DNA from: Simmondsia chinensis | Lineage: Eukaryota; Streptophyta; Magnoliopsida; Caryophyllales; Simmondsiaceae | Direction of reading: 5' to 3' | Length of the DNA stretch: 64,000 nt | NCBI GenBank assembly: GCA_018398585.1 | Contig: JAGTTD010000014.1 | Span: 16,305,387 to 16,369,386, forward strand | Part shown: positions 20,033-30,701 of the stretch, piece by piece | Position numbering within the stretch: the stretch's first letter is position 1 | Layout: the number at the start of each line of letters is the position of its first letter | The notes under the pieces: generated by a model | The model's database searches: none | What the model saw: only the letters and a program-made list of their open reading frames with translations | Told to the model about the DNA's origin: nothing | Position numbers and translations under genes: made by a program

Positions 20033-20870
20033 TCATCATTCTTGAGTTTGTTCTGGAAGGAACTTATGCGCCATGCCAGAGTGGATCTTCATATGAGCAG
20101 CTCTTATCACCCACAATTAGATGGGCAAACGGAGAGGGTTAACCATTGTCTTGAAAATTACTTACGTGCTATGGTCCTCCTCAAGCACAAATTATGGGCC
20201 CAATGGATGCCTCCAGCAGAATGTGGGTACAATACCAACTATCACTCAACCTTGAAGACTTCACTGTTCAAGGCCTTGTATGGATATGAACCACGCCTCC
20301 TAGCATGGGATGTACCTTGCCGCTCAGCCTCCCCTGATGTAGAGGATTTTGTCACGGAATGGGGTAACATGATCAGCATTCTCAAAGAAAATTTAAAGGC
20401 AGCCGAGCACCGTTATAAGCAGATGGCAGATTTGAAGAGGACTGAATGCTCATTTGAGGTGGTGGACTTGGTCTACCTCAAGCTTCAACCCTACCGTCAG
20501 ACTTCCTTAGCCCTAAGGAGGAACATGAAGCTAGCAGCTCGCTATTACGATCCATATCCGGTCATAGCCGAGATTAGGACAGTCGCTTACAAGTTGGGCC
20601 CACTAGAAGGAGCCCAAATTCACCCGGTCTTTCATGTATCCAGGCTCAAAAAGAAGATTTGACAATAGGCGCAAATCAGTAAAGAGCTTCCGCAGTGTGA
20701 CCCAGAAGGAGATCCTGAAGTCATGCGTCTAGAAGTGCTGCAGCATCAAACTATGAACAACGACAAGAAGAAGGTTGCTCAAGTGCTGATCAAGTAGAAG
20801 AACTTGGCTGAGGAAACTTGGGAAGATTGGGCCTTTATCCGCAAGCAGTTCCCTCAATTCAATCCTTGAG
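20033..20870 (+). pseudogene. Integrase of gypsy B, C-terminal part
   Basis: It continues the integrase broken by gypsy C. SSYHPQLDGQTERVNHCLE (about 20098-20155) has the catalytic Glu, then NTNYHSTLKTSLFKALYGYEP, KLQPYRQTSLALRRNMKLA, ARYYDPYPVIAEIRTVAYKL (GPY-like region) and [13 protein letters not shown] (to 20660). After a TGA at 20660-20662 the chromodomain-like end continues near 20790-20850 with NLAEETWEDWAFIRKQFPQF, containing a TAG. Confidence 0.85.
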
Positions 20871-20898
20871 GATAAGGATCGTTTTAAGGGGGCGGTAC

Positions 20899-21496
20899 TG
20901 TCACGGTTCCGCATCAGCTCGTGTCTCGGGTCCGCACTAGTTCGCACCAGAGGGTTGTCAAGGTCCAGTCCAGAGGATTGTCAAGGTCCAGCCCAGTTCG
21001 TTGCCAGAGGCCTGTCACGAAACTGTTTGGGCCCAGCCTGGGTCCGCGCCAGCCTATGTCAAGACATTGTCTTGGCCCATTAATATTCTTGTTTTGGCCC
21101 ATACTTAATTGGACTAACACCCGATAATAATAAAGATAAATTGGGTATTAGTTCAATTAATTAAGCCACGTGAGAAATAGGAATAATCTAGAACTCTCTA
21201 GACACGATGGTAACTAACACGCTCCTCTTTCCCTTTCCCTCTTTTTTGCTTATGATGGTTATTTCCCGCCAATTACTTTGAATTGATGTAAGTAGTTATA
21301 AATAGGAAGGTTTATACTTGTAATTAATCATCCAATTAAATGACAATGAATCCTCTTTAACCGTCTCAATTCTATCTCTATTTTCTCATCTAATTTCTTC
21401 TATTTCTCATCTCAAAATTCTTTAAAGTTCTTTAACCTCTATTTCCTTGATCTCCCTTGATCATTGAATTAAGGTCACAATCTTAGGAACGTGACA
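20899..21496 (+). repeat. 3' LTR of gypsy B
   Basis: 598 bases, TGTCACGGTTCC to GGAACGTGACA, preceded by the purine tract at 20882-20895 and followed by cttag. It contains TATAAATA (21297-21304) and TTCTCATC units in the terminal 120 bases. Confidence 0.92.
21297..21304 (+). promoter_or_regulatory. TATA box in the 3' LTR of gypsy B
   Basis: TATAAATA in GTAGTTATAAATAGGAAGG, matching 10455-10462 in the 5' LTR. Confidence 0.5.
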
Positions 21497-21525
21497 CTTA
21501 GGTGACAAGCGCATGACGGTTTATT

Positions 21526-22290
21526 TCAACATGGTGCCATCCCAACTCCTTTGAGTTTGGGGTATAAATAATGGCAAAGCTGGGGTGAATAGGCTTGAGC
21601 CCATAACTGGACCGGCCATAGGGGTCCTCCTAATTTCTTCATTATGATGTCCCTAAGGAAACAATAGACTTGTGTCAAAAGCAATCGTCTCAGAGCTAAA
21701 GGACCAGAACCAAAGGCCAAGTTAACTGCCACCGTCTTAAGAGATTTAAGAATAGGGTTGGAAGAGTCAGCAAAGACAAACTTCTTCAATCTAAGCAAGT
21801 AAAAGGAGACTTCTTCCTCCTTTGATCCTTGTTCATAGTCATTATCTTCTTTGAAAAAGAAATGGACAATGGTTTCGTAATCGATGGGCAAGGAAGTCAC
21901 AGGGAAGGAAGAGGCAAAGTTCTTAGCCTCTTTTAACACAAACGAGTCTGAGGGCATCTCAGCCCCTCCTAGGAAAGGACATTTCAAGGCCACAATGCCA
22001 TCCAAGGTAATGCCACAAAAGTCCTTGGGGAGGACAAAAGTGTTACTACTTGTATTCCAACAAGAAGTTAGAGCTATAATGATTGGAAAATCATACTTGA
22101 GGCCAATCTTAAAGAGTGTGATAGCCTCCTAGATGCGAAGGTTTCTCCATTTCTCTTTATACCGAAGAGTTAAGTGATCCACCCAGTCTGTGGTCAGCTT
22201 CATCAAGAATGTCCATCCTTTAAAGGGGACAAATTCTTTCCAAATGTTCCTCCCTCCCTCCCATGAGTGACCTGTGGAAGCAGAGAAAAT
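21526..22290 (-). pseudogene. Plant mobile domain (PMD) fragment
   Basis: Minus-strand translation from about 22285 gives HSWEGGRNIWKEF, FLMKLTTDWVDHLTLRYKEK, a TAG at 22128-22130, TSCWNTSSNTFVLPKDFCG, TLDGIVALKCPFLGG and KLGGPLWPVQLWAQAYSP (about 21620). These match the order of the aminotransferase-like plant mobile domain: the W..R..W helix, the TxTFVFPxG motif, the LxDVxxLxGLPxxG motif and the GPLWLLQLW-like motif. PMD proteins MAIN and MAIL1 act in plant gene and transposon silencing, and many PMD copies are carried by mobile elements. This copy has one in-frame stop and no clear start, so it is a relic. It lies between two X-type LTRs. Confidence 0.65.
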
Positions 22291-22303
22291 TAAAGAGGAA
22301 TCC

Positions 22304-22707
22304 TCAGCGTCTAGAAGATTCCCTCGGGGACGAGTAAGCCCTAAAAAGGTTAAGGATTGACCCTAGGGCATATGGTTCATAGGAAGAAGAGGGATTCTTC
22401 TTAGAAATCAAAGAAAAATCCTCTTTAATGGCGTTAAGGTCAATACGGTTTCGATGCCTATCTAAGACCTCCACGTTATCAGATTGGACCAAACGCGTCA
22501 AGAGCTCTGTAGGATTTTCAACCCTGGGGAAAGCGAGGGAAAGAGCACTAAGGGATATGAGGCATTTTAACGGTTTGAAACAATCTAAAAGTGCAAAAAG
22601 CGTAATAAAAACCAACAAGAAATTGAAAGTTGACAGCAAGTTTTGGAAGCACTTGATAGCAATGCAGAGAGAGCACATAGCAAACACTGAAACTTTTTGA
22701 AGGCCTA
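22304..22707 (-). CDS. Uncharacterised minus-strand ORF upstream of the PMD fragment
   Basis: An open frame of 127 codons (22304-22687) that begins with a hydrophobic stretch, FLLVFITLFALLDCF, and continues with LDRHRNRIDLNAIKEDFSLI. I do not recognise it. It lies just upstream of the PMD fragment on the same strand and could be its leader or N-terminal exon; the frames do not join directly. Element N2 entered at its left edge in element sense (22707/33655). It may be chance. Confidence 0.25.
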
Positions 22708-23284
22708 TGTTAAGGTTTCAAAGATTTCCCTTGAGCCCTAACCTTGGTTGGGATAAATAGAGTATGAGATGAGAAAAGATTATAGAGTTTAGATGAGAAA
22801 GAAGGGAAAGGAGATGAGAAGTAGAGAAATATCAAAATATCAATTCATTCATCAAAAGTTATGGATTGCATGCTAATACCCCTTATTTATACTACTTACA
22901 TGACATGAGCCTAATACATTGCATCTAGCCACCCAAGGACTAACCAACTTAGGAATTATCTAGAAATATCGAGAACTAAGCTTAACTAACAATTAAATTT
23001 ATTTTGGCGCCAAAGACCAGCCTAACTGCTAACAACCTAACATACATTCACCTGCTGCAGAAATACTACAATGCAGGTAACAATGCAGCTTATTACAACT
23101 CAATTATCAACACAATGCAGTAAAGGAAAGGACTACCAAGCCAGTACGTCACTTACTAAACTAAGCAACACATAACAGCCTTAAAATCATCACTCTACAG
23201 CAGCAACGTCACAGCAGCAGTAGCAATAGCAGAACATCAGCAGCAGCATTACTGTATAAACAGATTTTAACCATCCCAACATAC

Positions 23285-23690
23285 TGTTATAAATGCTTAA
23301 AATTAAAAAAAAAAAAAATTATTAATAGTCTTGTAAGGGATGTAATGAGCTCAAGTATGGGTTGTATTTTTTGAATTAGGCAGTCGCGCGCCAAGGGAAG
23401 TTGTTGCTACAGTATCAGCTGAAGCGGTTAACTGAATTTGGCGCCCTTTTCTGTTTTTGCTGGTTTTTAGGCTCGGTTCATTGTTTCTTTTGTTTTCATG
23501 TATTGAGATCTATTATAAATAGATCAAGAGCTTGTATTCTTGGCTATCAAATCAATACTAATCTAAATCCCATTAGGGTTTCCGTCTTTTTCTCATCTCC
23601 TTCTCTAATTTCTCATCCCTTTCACTTCTCTCTCTCATCTTACCTCTTTCCTTCACAAATTTAGCTATCAATTAGGTTTGGTAGTTAACA
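23285..23690 (+). repeat. 5' LTR of gypsy F
   Basis: 406 bases, with TATAAATA at 23514-23521 and repeated TTCTCATC units in the last 110 bases. The difference in length from the 3' LTR is mostly a longer A run near the start. Confidence 0.93.
23514..23521 (+). promoter_or_regulatory. TATA box of gypsy F
   Basis: TATAAATA in CTATTATAAATAGATCAAGAG, repeated in the 3' LTR near 28857. It lies about 170 bases before the primer site. Confidence 0.6.
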
Positions 23691-23705
23691 ATTGGTGTCA
23701 GAGCC
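23691..23705 (+). other. Primer-binding site of gypsy F
   Basis: ATTGGTGTCAGAGCC directly follows the LTR. TGGTGTCAGAGCC differs at one base from the initiator Met tRNA complement. Confidence 0.88.
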
Positions 23706-23765
23706 GGATTCAAGTGGTCTTAGGCTTTGATTAATCTGGCAAAATCAAGAAAACACGATCGAGTC

Positions 23766-25230
23766 ATGTCTGAAGGTGTTAGGGCCCGATCTGGTGCGGG
23801 AGATGGAGTTGTTGCTCCTGAAGTTGCAGCAGATGGATCTGGTGGCACCTCATTTGATACGCGTACTTCCACATCGTATGTGACAATTGAAATGTTGAAG
23901 GAAGTTCTCGATCAAACTCTAAATCAATCGCAGCAGCAATTCGAAGAGCGTTGGATGGCAAAGATGTAGCAGTTGCATTTGGACAGTCAGCACAAGAATG
24001 ATGAAAGAATGTCCAAATTGGAGGATAGGTTGGATAAATTGCAGGATCAGCTCAAGAATTAGGGAGAACCATCAGTGAATGCAATTTTAAAGCAAGCAAG
24101 TTAGCTTGTTCCACCAAATAATTCGAATCCACAACAGCCACTTCAAAACGCAGTTTTAAATGATGCAGGATCGAATGCAGGGCAGAATCGAGGAAAGGCA
24201 CCTGAAATTGTGTTGGAGGCTGGTCCATCAGTTCATATTAGATCGACAGAAGTGCGTCCTCCTGATGTGGAAGTGGTTGGAACATTTGTTCGAAGTATGC
24301 ACTCTGGACATAACCGTTATGCTGGACTGCAACTTGATCGCCAACAACGACCTCCTGATGGGAGCGATCGTCCTAGGCTGTCATCCGATGGTTGTGAGCA
24401 TCAAAATAGGCCACCTGATGTGCACCACAGGTCTAAGAGTCATGTGGTTACTTTTGGTGGTAGAGGATATCGCCAACCGAGGGTTCAAATCGAGCCTTTC
24501 GAAGGAAAACAGCCGGAATCATGGATTAGAGGTTGTGAACGGTATTTTCATTTCTATAACATCAGTGATGCAGAAAGAGTTGAGCTCGCTGCTGTGCATC
24601 TTGATGGAGACCATGAAGTTTGGTTCTATAGCGTGCTAAAAAGCACTCCTTGTCTTTCTTGGGACTAATTTGTGGAGGAATTGGGCGAAAGGTATGGCGA
24701 AGAGGATGTTAGTGACGTTGTGGATAGTTTCAACAAGGTTTATCAAACTTCCTCAGTGAAGGAGTACATGACCAGATTCGAGAACTTGCGTGCCAATATG
24801 ATAGCCATTCATCCCAATTCAAGTGAAGCTTATTATGTCTCGAGCTTCATTAGTGGTTTGAAGACAAGATTTACAAGCTTGGTCAAAGCCATTGAGCCAA
24901 AGACCCTTTCCAAAGCCTACAGAAAGGCGAAATTGTATGAAACTACTCTTGCATCTTCAAGTGATAAAAGTAGATCCAAGAGTAACAATATCAAGCCTCA
25001 TCTAAGGGAAGCTAATAGTGGCAAGTCAGGTCGGTTTGGGGATAGGAGACCTGCTCGACCATGTTGCAGATGCAATCAGCCATATCAACCAGGTCACAAG
25101 TGCAATTCGAAGTTCTTGATGGCAGCAAGAGGTTCACATGTGTCCTTGGCATCAGATTCCGAGAGTTCTCAGTCGGTTGATGAGGATTCTGCAGAAGACT
25201 CGGGTGTAGAGCAGTTAGACGATGAGGCGG
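23766..25230 (+). pseudogene. gag of gypsy F (premature stops, one frame)
   Basis: Start ATG at 23766: MSEGVRARSGAGDGVVAPEV, the same N-terminal style as D, E and G (M-EGVRTRSGA). A Gln-rich coiled-coil region is followed by the capsid core with QIEPFEGKQPESWIRGCERY (about 24488-24545), VWFYSVLKSTPCLSWD, SSVKEYMTRFENLRANM and SSFISGLKTRF. The zinc knuckle CCRCNQPYQPGHKC lies at 25062-25103. In-frame stops are at 23967, 24060, 24102 (all TAG) and 24666 (TAA), at sites where glutamine codons are expected. Confidence 0.87.
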
Positions 25231-25930
25231 AAATTTCAATGAAGGCGCTTACGGGAAAAGGTGCTCATAACACCATACGCATTGGTGGAAAGGTGGGAAA
25301 ATGTTCTATCACCATCCTTGTGGATAGTGGAAGCACGCATAGCTTCATTGGTCCCAAGTTGGTGAAGAAGGCGAAGCACGAGATCATCAAAACACAACCC
25401 TTGGCCGTAATGGTGGCGGATGGTAACTCCATTACCATTCAAAACAAGTGTCAATCATTCCAATGGTCTATGCAAGACCATAAATTCACATTTGACTTCC
25501 GAGTATTTCCCTTGGGCAGATGTGACATGGTACTCGGAGTTGATTGGATGAGGTCTTTTAATCCGGTGCTTTTCGATTTCAACAAGATGACTGTGGCTTT
25601 TGAGACCCATGTTAAGAAGGTCACTTTGCATGGGATTTCGGCCCAAGCATAGCTGAAATTGATTAACGGTAAGCAGTTTCAAGGGGATTTCAAGAAGAAG
25701 GCTGTTCGATGGTTTGGACAGATTTTCATGCTATCATCGGTTGATCTGCAGCAGCTTATAACAGAATTGGTTTTGGCCTTGCTTAAGGAGTTTGAGGATG
25801 TGTTTGAGGTCCCTAAAAGCCTCCCTCCTCAAAGAAATGTTGATCATACCATTCCCTTTCGAGCTAATTCGGATCTCGTGAAAATCAGGCCGTACTGATA
25901 TGCCCATGGTCAAAAATCTGAAATTGAAAA
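25230..25930 (+). pseudogene. Protease region of gypsy F
   Basis: AEISMKALTGKGAHNTIRIG precedes the active site LVDSGSTHSF (catalytic Asp at 25323-25325). [16 protein letters not shown] follows near 25512-25558. A TAG at 25650 replaces a Gln codon after GISAQA, and a TGA at 25896 stands where relatives have CGA (RPYRYAHAQK-type sequence). Confidence 0.85.
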
Positions 25931-26610
25931 ACAAGTGGAGGAGTTGCTGCAAATGGGTTTTATCCGACCAAGTCATATTCCATTCGCTTCACCCGTCATA
26001 CTCGTTAAAAAGAGGGACGGCACTGCCCGAATGTGTATCGATTATCGGCAGTTAAACTCATTAACGGTGAAGGACAAATTTCCTATCCCTGTTATCGACG
26101 ATTTGCTTGATGAATTGTTTGGTGCTCATTTTTTCTTTAAATTGGACCTATGGCAAGGGTACCATTAGATTAGAGTGGTCGAGTCGGACATATATAAAAC
26201 CACTTTTCAGACTCACCATGGATACTTTGAGTTGGTGGTAATGCCGTTCGGCTTAACGAATGCTCCGGCCATGTTCCAAGCCACTATGAATGACATATTC
26301 AAGTCCTACTTGAGGAGATCGGTCTTGGTCTTCTTCGATGACATATTAGTCTACAGCCCGACTTATAAAGATCATCTCAAGCAACTCAGGGAGGTATTTG
26401 TTGTGATGAGACAACACAAATTTTATGCCAAGCTGTCAAAGTGCTCCTTTGCTCAATCTAAACTTGAGTATTTAGGACACGTAATCTCCTCCGAGGGTGT
26501 ATCAACCGATCCTTCCAAGGTAAAGACGATGCAAGATTTGCCAACTCCCATTACATTGAAGCAATTGCGAGGATTTTTGGGGTTGACCGGGTATATAGGA
26601 AGTTCGTGTA
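25930..26610 (+). pseudogene. Reverse transcriptase of gypsy F
   Basis: [20 protein letters not shown] opens the domain. [30 protein letters not shown], a TAG at 26166 in place of Gln, [31 protein letters not shown] (active site at 26331-26342), LEYLGHVISSEGVSTDPSK and LRGFLGLTG follow. One base is missing near 26595 in the GYYRKF motif, which shifts the frame. Confidence 0.88.
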
Positions 26611-27185
26611 TGGTTATGGGTCCATTGCTAAACCCCTAACCGAGTTGCTCAAGAAGGATGCTTTCAAATGGAGTGATAGAGCACAAGAAGCTTTTGACGA
26701 GCTCAAGTCCACTATGTGTAAGGCACCGATTTTAGCAATGCCGAATTTTGAGGAAGGCTTCATTTTGGAGACCGATGCGAGCGGTACTGGTTGTGGGGCT
26801 ATTCTCTCTCAAAAAGGGAGGCCAATTGCCTATTTGAGTCAAGCCCTTAGCCCAAAACATCAAGCTATGTCCACCTACGAAAAGGAGTACTTGACAATTC
26901 TCCTTGCGGTGGAGAAGTGGCGGCATTATCTCGAAGGACATCATTTTATCATACGAACAGACCATTAGAGTCTCAAGTACCTTTTGGAGCAAAAAAATAG
27001 CCACTCGCATCCAGAAGAAAGGGTTAATGAAGTTGCTTGCGTTGGATTATGCAATTGAGCACCGAAAAGGAAAAGAGAATGTGGCTGCCGATGCACTTTC
27101 TCGGAGATTTGAGGATCACGAGCGGGGCTCTTGTGGGGCTCTATCCATTGTTGTGCCTTCATGGATGGATGAAATTGAAAAGTAG
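26606..27185 (+). pseudogene. RNase H of gypsy F
   Basis: KPLTELLKKDAFKWSDRAQE, APILAMPNFEEGFILETDAS (first Asp near 26770), GCGAILSQKGRPIAYLSQAL and STYEKEYLTILLAVEKWRHY are visible. A TAG at 26966 follows IIRTDH, where CAG or CAA is normal. The frame returns to that of gag by about 26990; the end reads RKGKENVAADALSRRFEDHE. Confidence 0.85.
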
Positions 27186-28600
27186 CATGACGGGGACGCA
27201 TTTGCTCAAGAAGCAACAGCTGCAGCAGTGGCTAAAACCGGGATCCAGAACAGCCTTACTGCAGAAAAACTGATGTCTGTGCAGAGTGGAATTGTGCGTG
27301 TGCAGAGGCGAATATATATTGGTTCCTCAACTGATTTGAGGGATCGGATCGTACAGGCATCCCATGATACAGCTTGGGGAGGTCATTCCGGGGTCGAAGG
27401 CACTTATCAACTAGTTAAAACATACTTCCATTGCCCCGGGTTGAAGAAATCAGTTTCTGATTTTGTGAAGTCATGTGAGGTGTGCCAACGAACTAAGTTG
27501 GGGGATCACCGATATCAGGGACTTTTGCAACCACTTCCTATTCCCGAGGGTGCTTGGATTAATATAAGCATGGATTTCATCGAGGGGCTTCCCAAGTCTG
27601 ATGGCCGAGAAGTAGTATGGGTTGTGGTCGACCGATTCACAAAATATAGCCATTTTATCAGCCTTATTCGTCCTGTTACGGATGAAAGGTTGGCCAAGAG
27701 CTTCTTAGACAACATATATAAGTTGCACGGATTGCCGCAAACGATTGTCTCAGATAGGGATAAGATCTTCACGAGTAATTTTTGGCGAGAATTATTCAGA
27801 TTGCTGGGTACAACTTTGGCTCTTAGCTCATCATACCATCCTCAAACGGATGGTCAAACGGAAAGGGTGAATCAGTGTGTCGAGCAATATTTGCGAAGTA
27901 TGGTATCTGCTACGCCTAGAGAATGGAATCAGTGATTGTCGTTGGCGGAATACTGGTTCAACACACACTTCCATGCTTCCTTAGGTACAACCCCTTTTCA
28001 TGCGTTGTATGGCTACACTCCTCCTACCCTGATGATGCTACAGCCACGAGGTGGATCAGATTCTGCAGCAGCTGAGGTCGTGCAGCAAAGACGGGAGTTA
28101 ACTCAGCTTCTTAGAGACAATTTGCAACAAGCTCGTGCTCGTATGAAGTTTTATGCTGACAAAAAGAGAGTGGACAAATCTTTTGATGTTAGAGACCTGG
28201 TTTATTTGAAATTACAGCTGTATAGGCAATCGTCTTTGGCGGTGCGAAGGAATGTCTAGCTGAGTGCCCGATATTATGGTCCATACCGGATCAAAAAGAA
28301 GATTGGCAACGTGGCTTACGAACTTGATTTACCATCACACTCAAATATTCACCCCGTATTTCATGTTTCGTTACTTAAAAAGCAGGTCGCAAGGGGTGAA
28401 AAAAGCTCCAAGGCACCTCCCGAAGCCAGTTCCGATGGACGGCTGCTGTTGGGACCCTGTCCAGCCAAGAGAATCGGGATGACTACAGCAGGAACAGGGA
28501 CTTCACAGTAGATTTTGGTGAAATGGATGAATTTAGACGACAATTTTCTCACTTGGGAGCAACCGAAGTTCTTGAAGAGCCAATTTCCGAGTTTTTGTCC
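27186..28600 (+). pseudogene. Integrase and chromodomain-like tail of gypsy F
   Basis: The zinc-binding part reads ASHDTAWGGHSGVEGTYQL and SCEVCQRTKLGDH (to about 27510). The core has SMDFIEGLPKSDGREVVWVV, DRFTKYSHF, IVSDRDKIFTS (second Asp) and HPQTDGQTERVNQC (catalytic Glu). TGA at 27933 replaces a Trp codon before LSLAEYWFNTHFH. KKRVDKSFDVRDLVYLKLQ, TAG at 28257, [20 protein letters not shown] (GPY region), [17 protein letters not shown] at 28509 and VKWMNLDDNFLTWEQPKF (chromodomain-like end) complete it. Confidence 0.88.
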
Positions 28601-28633
28601 TTGAGGACAAGGAGTCCTCCAAGGGGAGGGGAT

Positions 28634-29034
28634 TGTTATAAATGCTTAAAATTCAAAAAATAATATTAATAGTATTGTAAGGGATGTAATAAGCTCAAGT
28701 ATGGGTTATATTTTTTGAATTAGGTAGTCGCGCGCCAAGGGAAGTTGTTGCTATAGTATCAACTCAAGCGGTTAACTGAATTTGGCGCCCTTTTCTGTTT
28801 TTGCTGGTTTTTAGGCTCGGTTCATTGTTTCTTTTGTTTTCATGTATTGAGATGTATTATAAATAGATCAAGAGCTTGTATTCTTGGTTATTAAATCAAT
28901 ACTAATCTGAATCCCTCTAGGGTTTCCCTCTTTTTCTCATCACCTTCTCTAATTTCTCATCCCTTTCACTTCTCTCTCTCATCTTACCTCTTTCCTTCAA
29001 AAATTTAGCTATCAATTAGGTTTGGTAGTTGACA
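28634..29034 (+). repeat. 3' LTR of gypsy F
   Basis: 401 bases, TGTTATAAATGC to GTTGACA, roughly 20 differences from the 5' LTR by eye. The duplication catac follows at 29035-29039. Confidence 0.93.
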
Positions 29035-29093
29035 CATACTTTCCCGACATTAAGCCAATTTAAATCCATGCCTCGGATTCTCGGTTCATAACA

Positions 29094-29130
29094 TTCCCTT
29101 CCCCTTAGAACATTCTTATCCTCAAGAATC
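29094..29130 (-). other. Polypurine tract and pol-tail relic of N2
   Basis: Minus strand TAAGGGGAAGGGAA adjoins the 3' LTR at 29093. Overlapping codons read FLILEDKNVLRGRECYE, again the last codons of a chromovirus pol. Confidence 0.62.
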
Positions 29131-29393
29131 AAGAAAAGAGTTGAGAACCTCAAGAACACTTATTAAAGCTGAACATGGAGCAATTGGCTGTAGAGCTGCA
29201 ACTTCAGAATTCTGCAGCTATAAGCACACTCATTACAGATCAGGAACTGAGCTGTATTGCAAAATTTGCTGAAATTTGTACAGCTGAACAGCCTACGACG
29301 AACTAACTCTGAAATGCAGTAATACTCATTAATATGATGCTTTTTCTGCACAAGGACCCCGTATGGATGTGTTGAACCTTCTGGTGGTCTACA

Positions 29394-30023
29394 CTAATCC
29401 AACCAAACATCAACGACACACCCATAACCCCTCATGCTGCAGTTAACATAGCTCAGAGCTCTATCTTGCTGCTGAGAGTCACCAATGGCATCTGTAACTC
29501 TGGAATTCTGTTTGTAGAATGCAGCCCAACAGGTTTTGAATGTCATAAACCACACAAAATTGCATTTGAAGTCCTTTAACACCTCGGGAGACCCTCCAAA
29601 CTCGAACCAAGTGAACAACACATCGAATTCTGGTTGTTGGCATTCCCAAACACGGCTCCAACAGACCCAATTCATGATCAAGGCAACCCAACACATTGTA
29701 TGTCCATAAGGATGCAGCTGTGACCCCAAAACTTCAGTGATTTCTTTCTCCTCAGCTGAAACCTTGGAGGCAAACAACTTGCAAATGTCCTCCCAATAGC
29801 ACATCTTCATGATAGAGACCTTGTTGATCAAAACTCCCTTCAAAAACAGAATTATTTCACCCCGAACTTGCCGATCGGCATGCCGAAAGTGCTTATTAGC
29901 TACTGGAACTTGATTCCTTGCTGATTTATCGTGCTCCGCTTCAATGTTTTCCAACAAATTCAACTCACACAACCACCTACTCATGACATGCTTAATAAAT
30001 CCATGATTGTTTCCCAATTGCAC
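29394..30023 (-). CDS. Second ORF of N2 (Trp/Cys-rich, uncharacterised)
   Basis: An open frame of 209 codons. It contains NKHFRHADRQVR near 29900-29870, also found in D and E. The C-terminal half aligns with the N3 ORF at 49600-50379: RVWECQQPEFDVLFTWFEFG matches CVWECLQAEFDMWFSWFECG; then SPEVLKDF matches PPEMLKAF, DSQQQ matches DSQQQ, and both end in DVW-D. The family is unknown to me. The aromatic, Cys-rich pattern is not that of gag or pol. Conservation of an open frame in two copies with clear nucleotide divergence suggests real coding. Confidence 0.45.
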   Translation of the reverse strand: MQLGNNHGFIKHVMSRWLCELNLLENIEAEHDKSARNQVPVANKHFRHADRQVRGEIILFLKGVLINKVSIMKMCYWEDICKLFASKVSAEEKEITEVLGSQLHPYGHTMCWVALIMNWVCWSRVWECQQPEFDVLFTWFEFGGSPEVLKDFKCNFVWFMTFKTCWAAFYKQNSRVTDAIGDSQQQDRALSYVNCSMRGYGCVVDVWLD

Positions 30024-30299
30024 CGAAGGTGATGCAGAATCCAGCAGCTCAGCAGAACCAACCTAATGCCGTTCATAACAGCAGATTGCAGCTCGGTGTA
30101 TGTCCATGAGGTAGCTACTTGAAGAAAACAAGTTATTACACCTTCCACAAGATATAATAGCATCAAACAAACTCAGTCTGAACCGCCCATTCATAACTAA
30201 CAGCGAAGACATTCCCCAAAATTGATCTGCATCCTCCAAAACTTCCTTCAATGGAATCTTGAGAATTAACTTCTAATATTTCAAAATTCCAGTCACTTC

Positions 30300-30580
30300 T
30301 TCCCAAACTCTTGTATAGAACACACAAATTTGGAGCTCATATACCATTATTGAATGTCAAATGCATAATGCCATAACTTGAACTCCCAAAACATGCCCAT
30401 CAACTCTGTTAAGGTAACAGCTCGTCCTTTGCAACCTATACTCAAGTCATCTCTGGAACACCAGCTCAACCAGCGACCAAATGCCCCTCAAATGGTCGAG
30501 CCTTGCTCCCTCAACGATCAATTGAAGCATGAATAACAAGTATAGCCAATGGAGACACCAGCCCAACTCTTGATCAGCTA
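30300..30580 (-). pseudogene. Middle coding block of N2 (decayed)
   Basis: The minus strand reads LHWLYLLFMLQLIVEGARLD, HLRGIWSLVELVFQR, a stop, then LEYRLQR and MVYELQICVFYTRVWEEV. This aligns with the first half of the N3 second ORF (MLYLLLMLELVDKGAKLDHL, RLEYKLQR, MVYELLICVFYARVWEEV). N2 and N3 therefore carried one longer second ORF, broken by stops in N2. Confidence 0.45.
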
Positions 30581-30701
30581 GAAACTTCTTCAGAATTTGA
30601 AATGTTTTGCTCCAAACTTTGCTGTTGATATGCACTCCAATTTCAGCTAAAATTATCCTTGAAGTTGCATTGATCTTCTCCCTCCAAACATTAAGGAAAT
30701 A

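Larger units (their letters stand above)
6452..21496 (+). mobile_element. Ty3/gypsy element B (chromovirus-like), host to N1 and C
   Basis: Two LTRs (6452-10655 with an insertion, and 20899-21496) share the start TGTCACGG-TCCGCATCAGCT and the end TTAGGAACGTGACA. The direct repeat cttag at 6447-6451 and 21497-21501 is a perfect 5-base target duplication. Between the LTRs lie a primer site, gag, protease, RT, RNase H and integrase, with gypsy C (14441-20032) inserted in the integrase. A purine-rich tract, AAGGGGGCGG (20886-20895), directly precedes the 3' LTR. Without its guests the element is about 5.8 kb. Several stops and frameshifts make it non-functional. Confidence 0.9.
23285..29034 (+). 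mobile_element. Ty3/gypsy element F (full length, best preserved gag-pol)
   Basis: LTRs at 23285-23690 and 28634-29034 (406 and 401 bases) start TGTTATAAATGCTTAAAATT and end GTAGTTAACA / GTTGACA. Target duplication catac at 23280-23284 and 29035-29039 is perfect. Gag-pol starts at 23766 and keeps one frame to about 28600 (about 1,610 codons) apart from a compensated shift between about 26590 and 26990. About a dozen stops interrupt it, nine of them TAG. A purine tract, AAGGGGAGGGGA (28621-28632), precedes the 3' LTR. It is the best model of the autonomous elements in the window. Confidence 0.93.
22708..29093 (-). repeat. 3' LTR of N2, split by gypsy F
   Basis: The LTR is 22708-23284 plus 29040-29093, about 631 bases, equal to the 632 of its partner. 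Gypsy F lies at 23285-29034 with its catac duplication. Confidence 0.87.
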
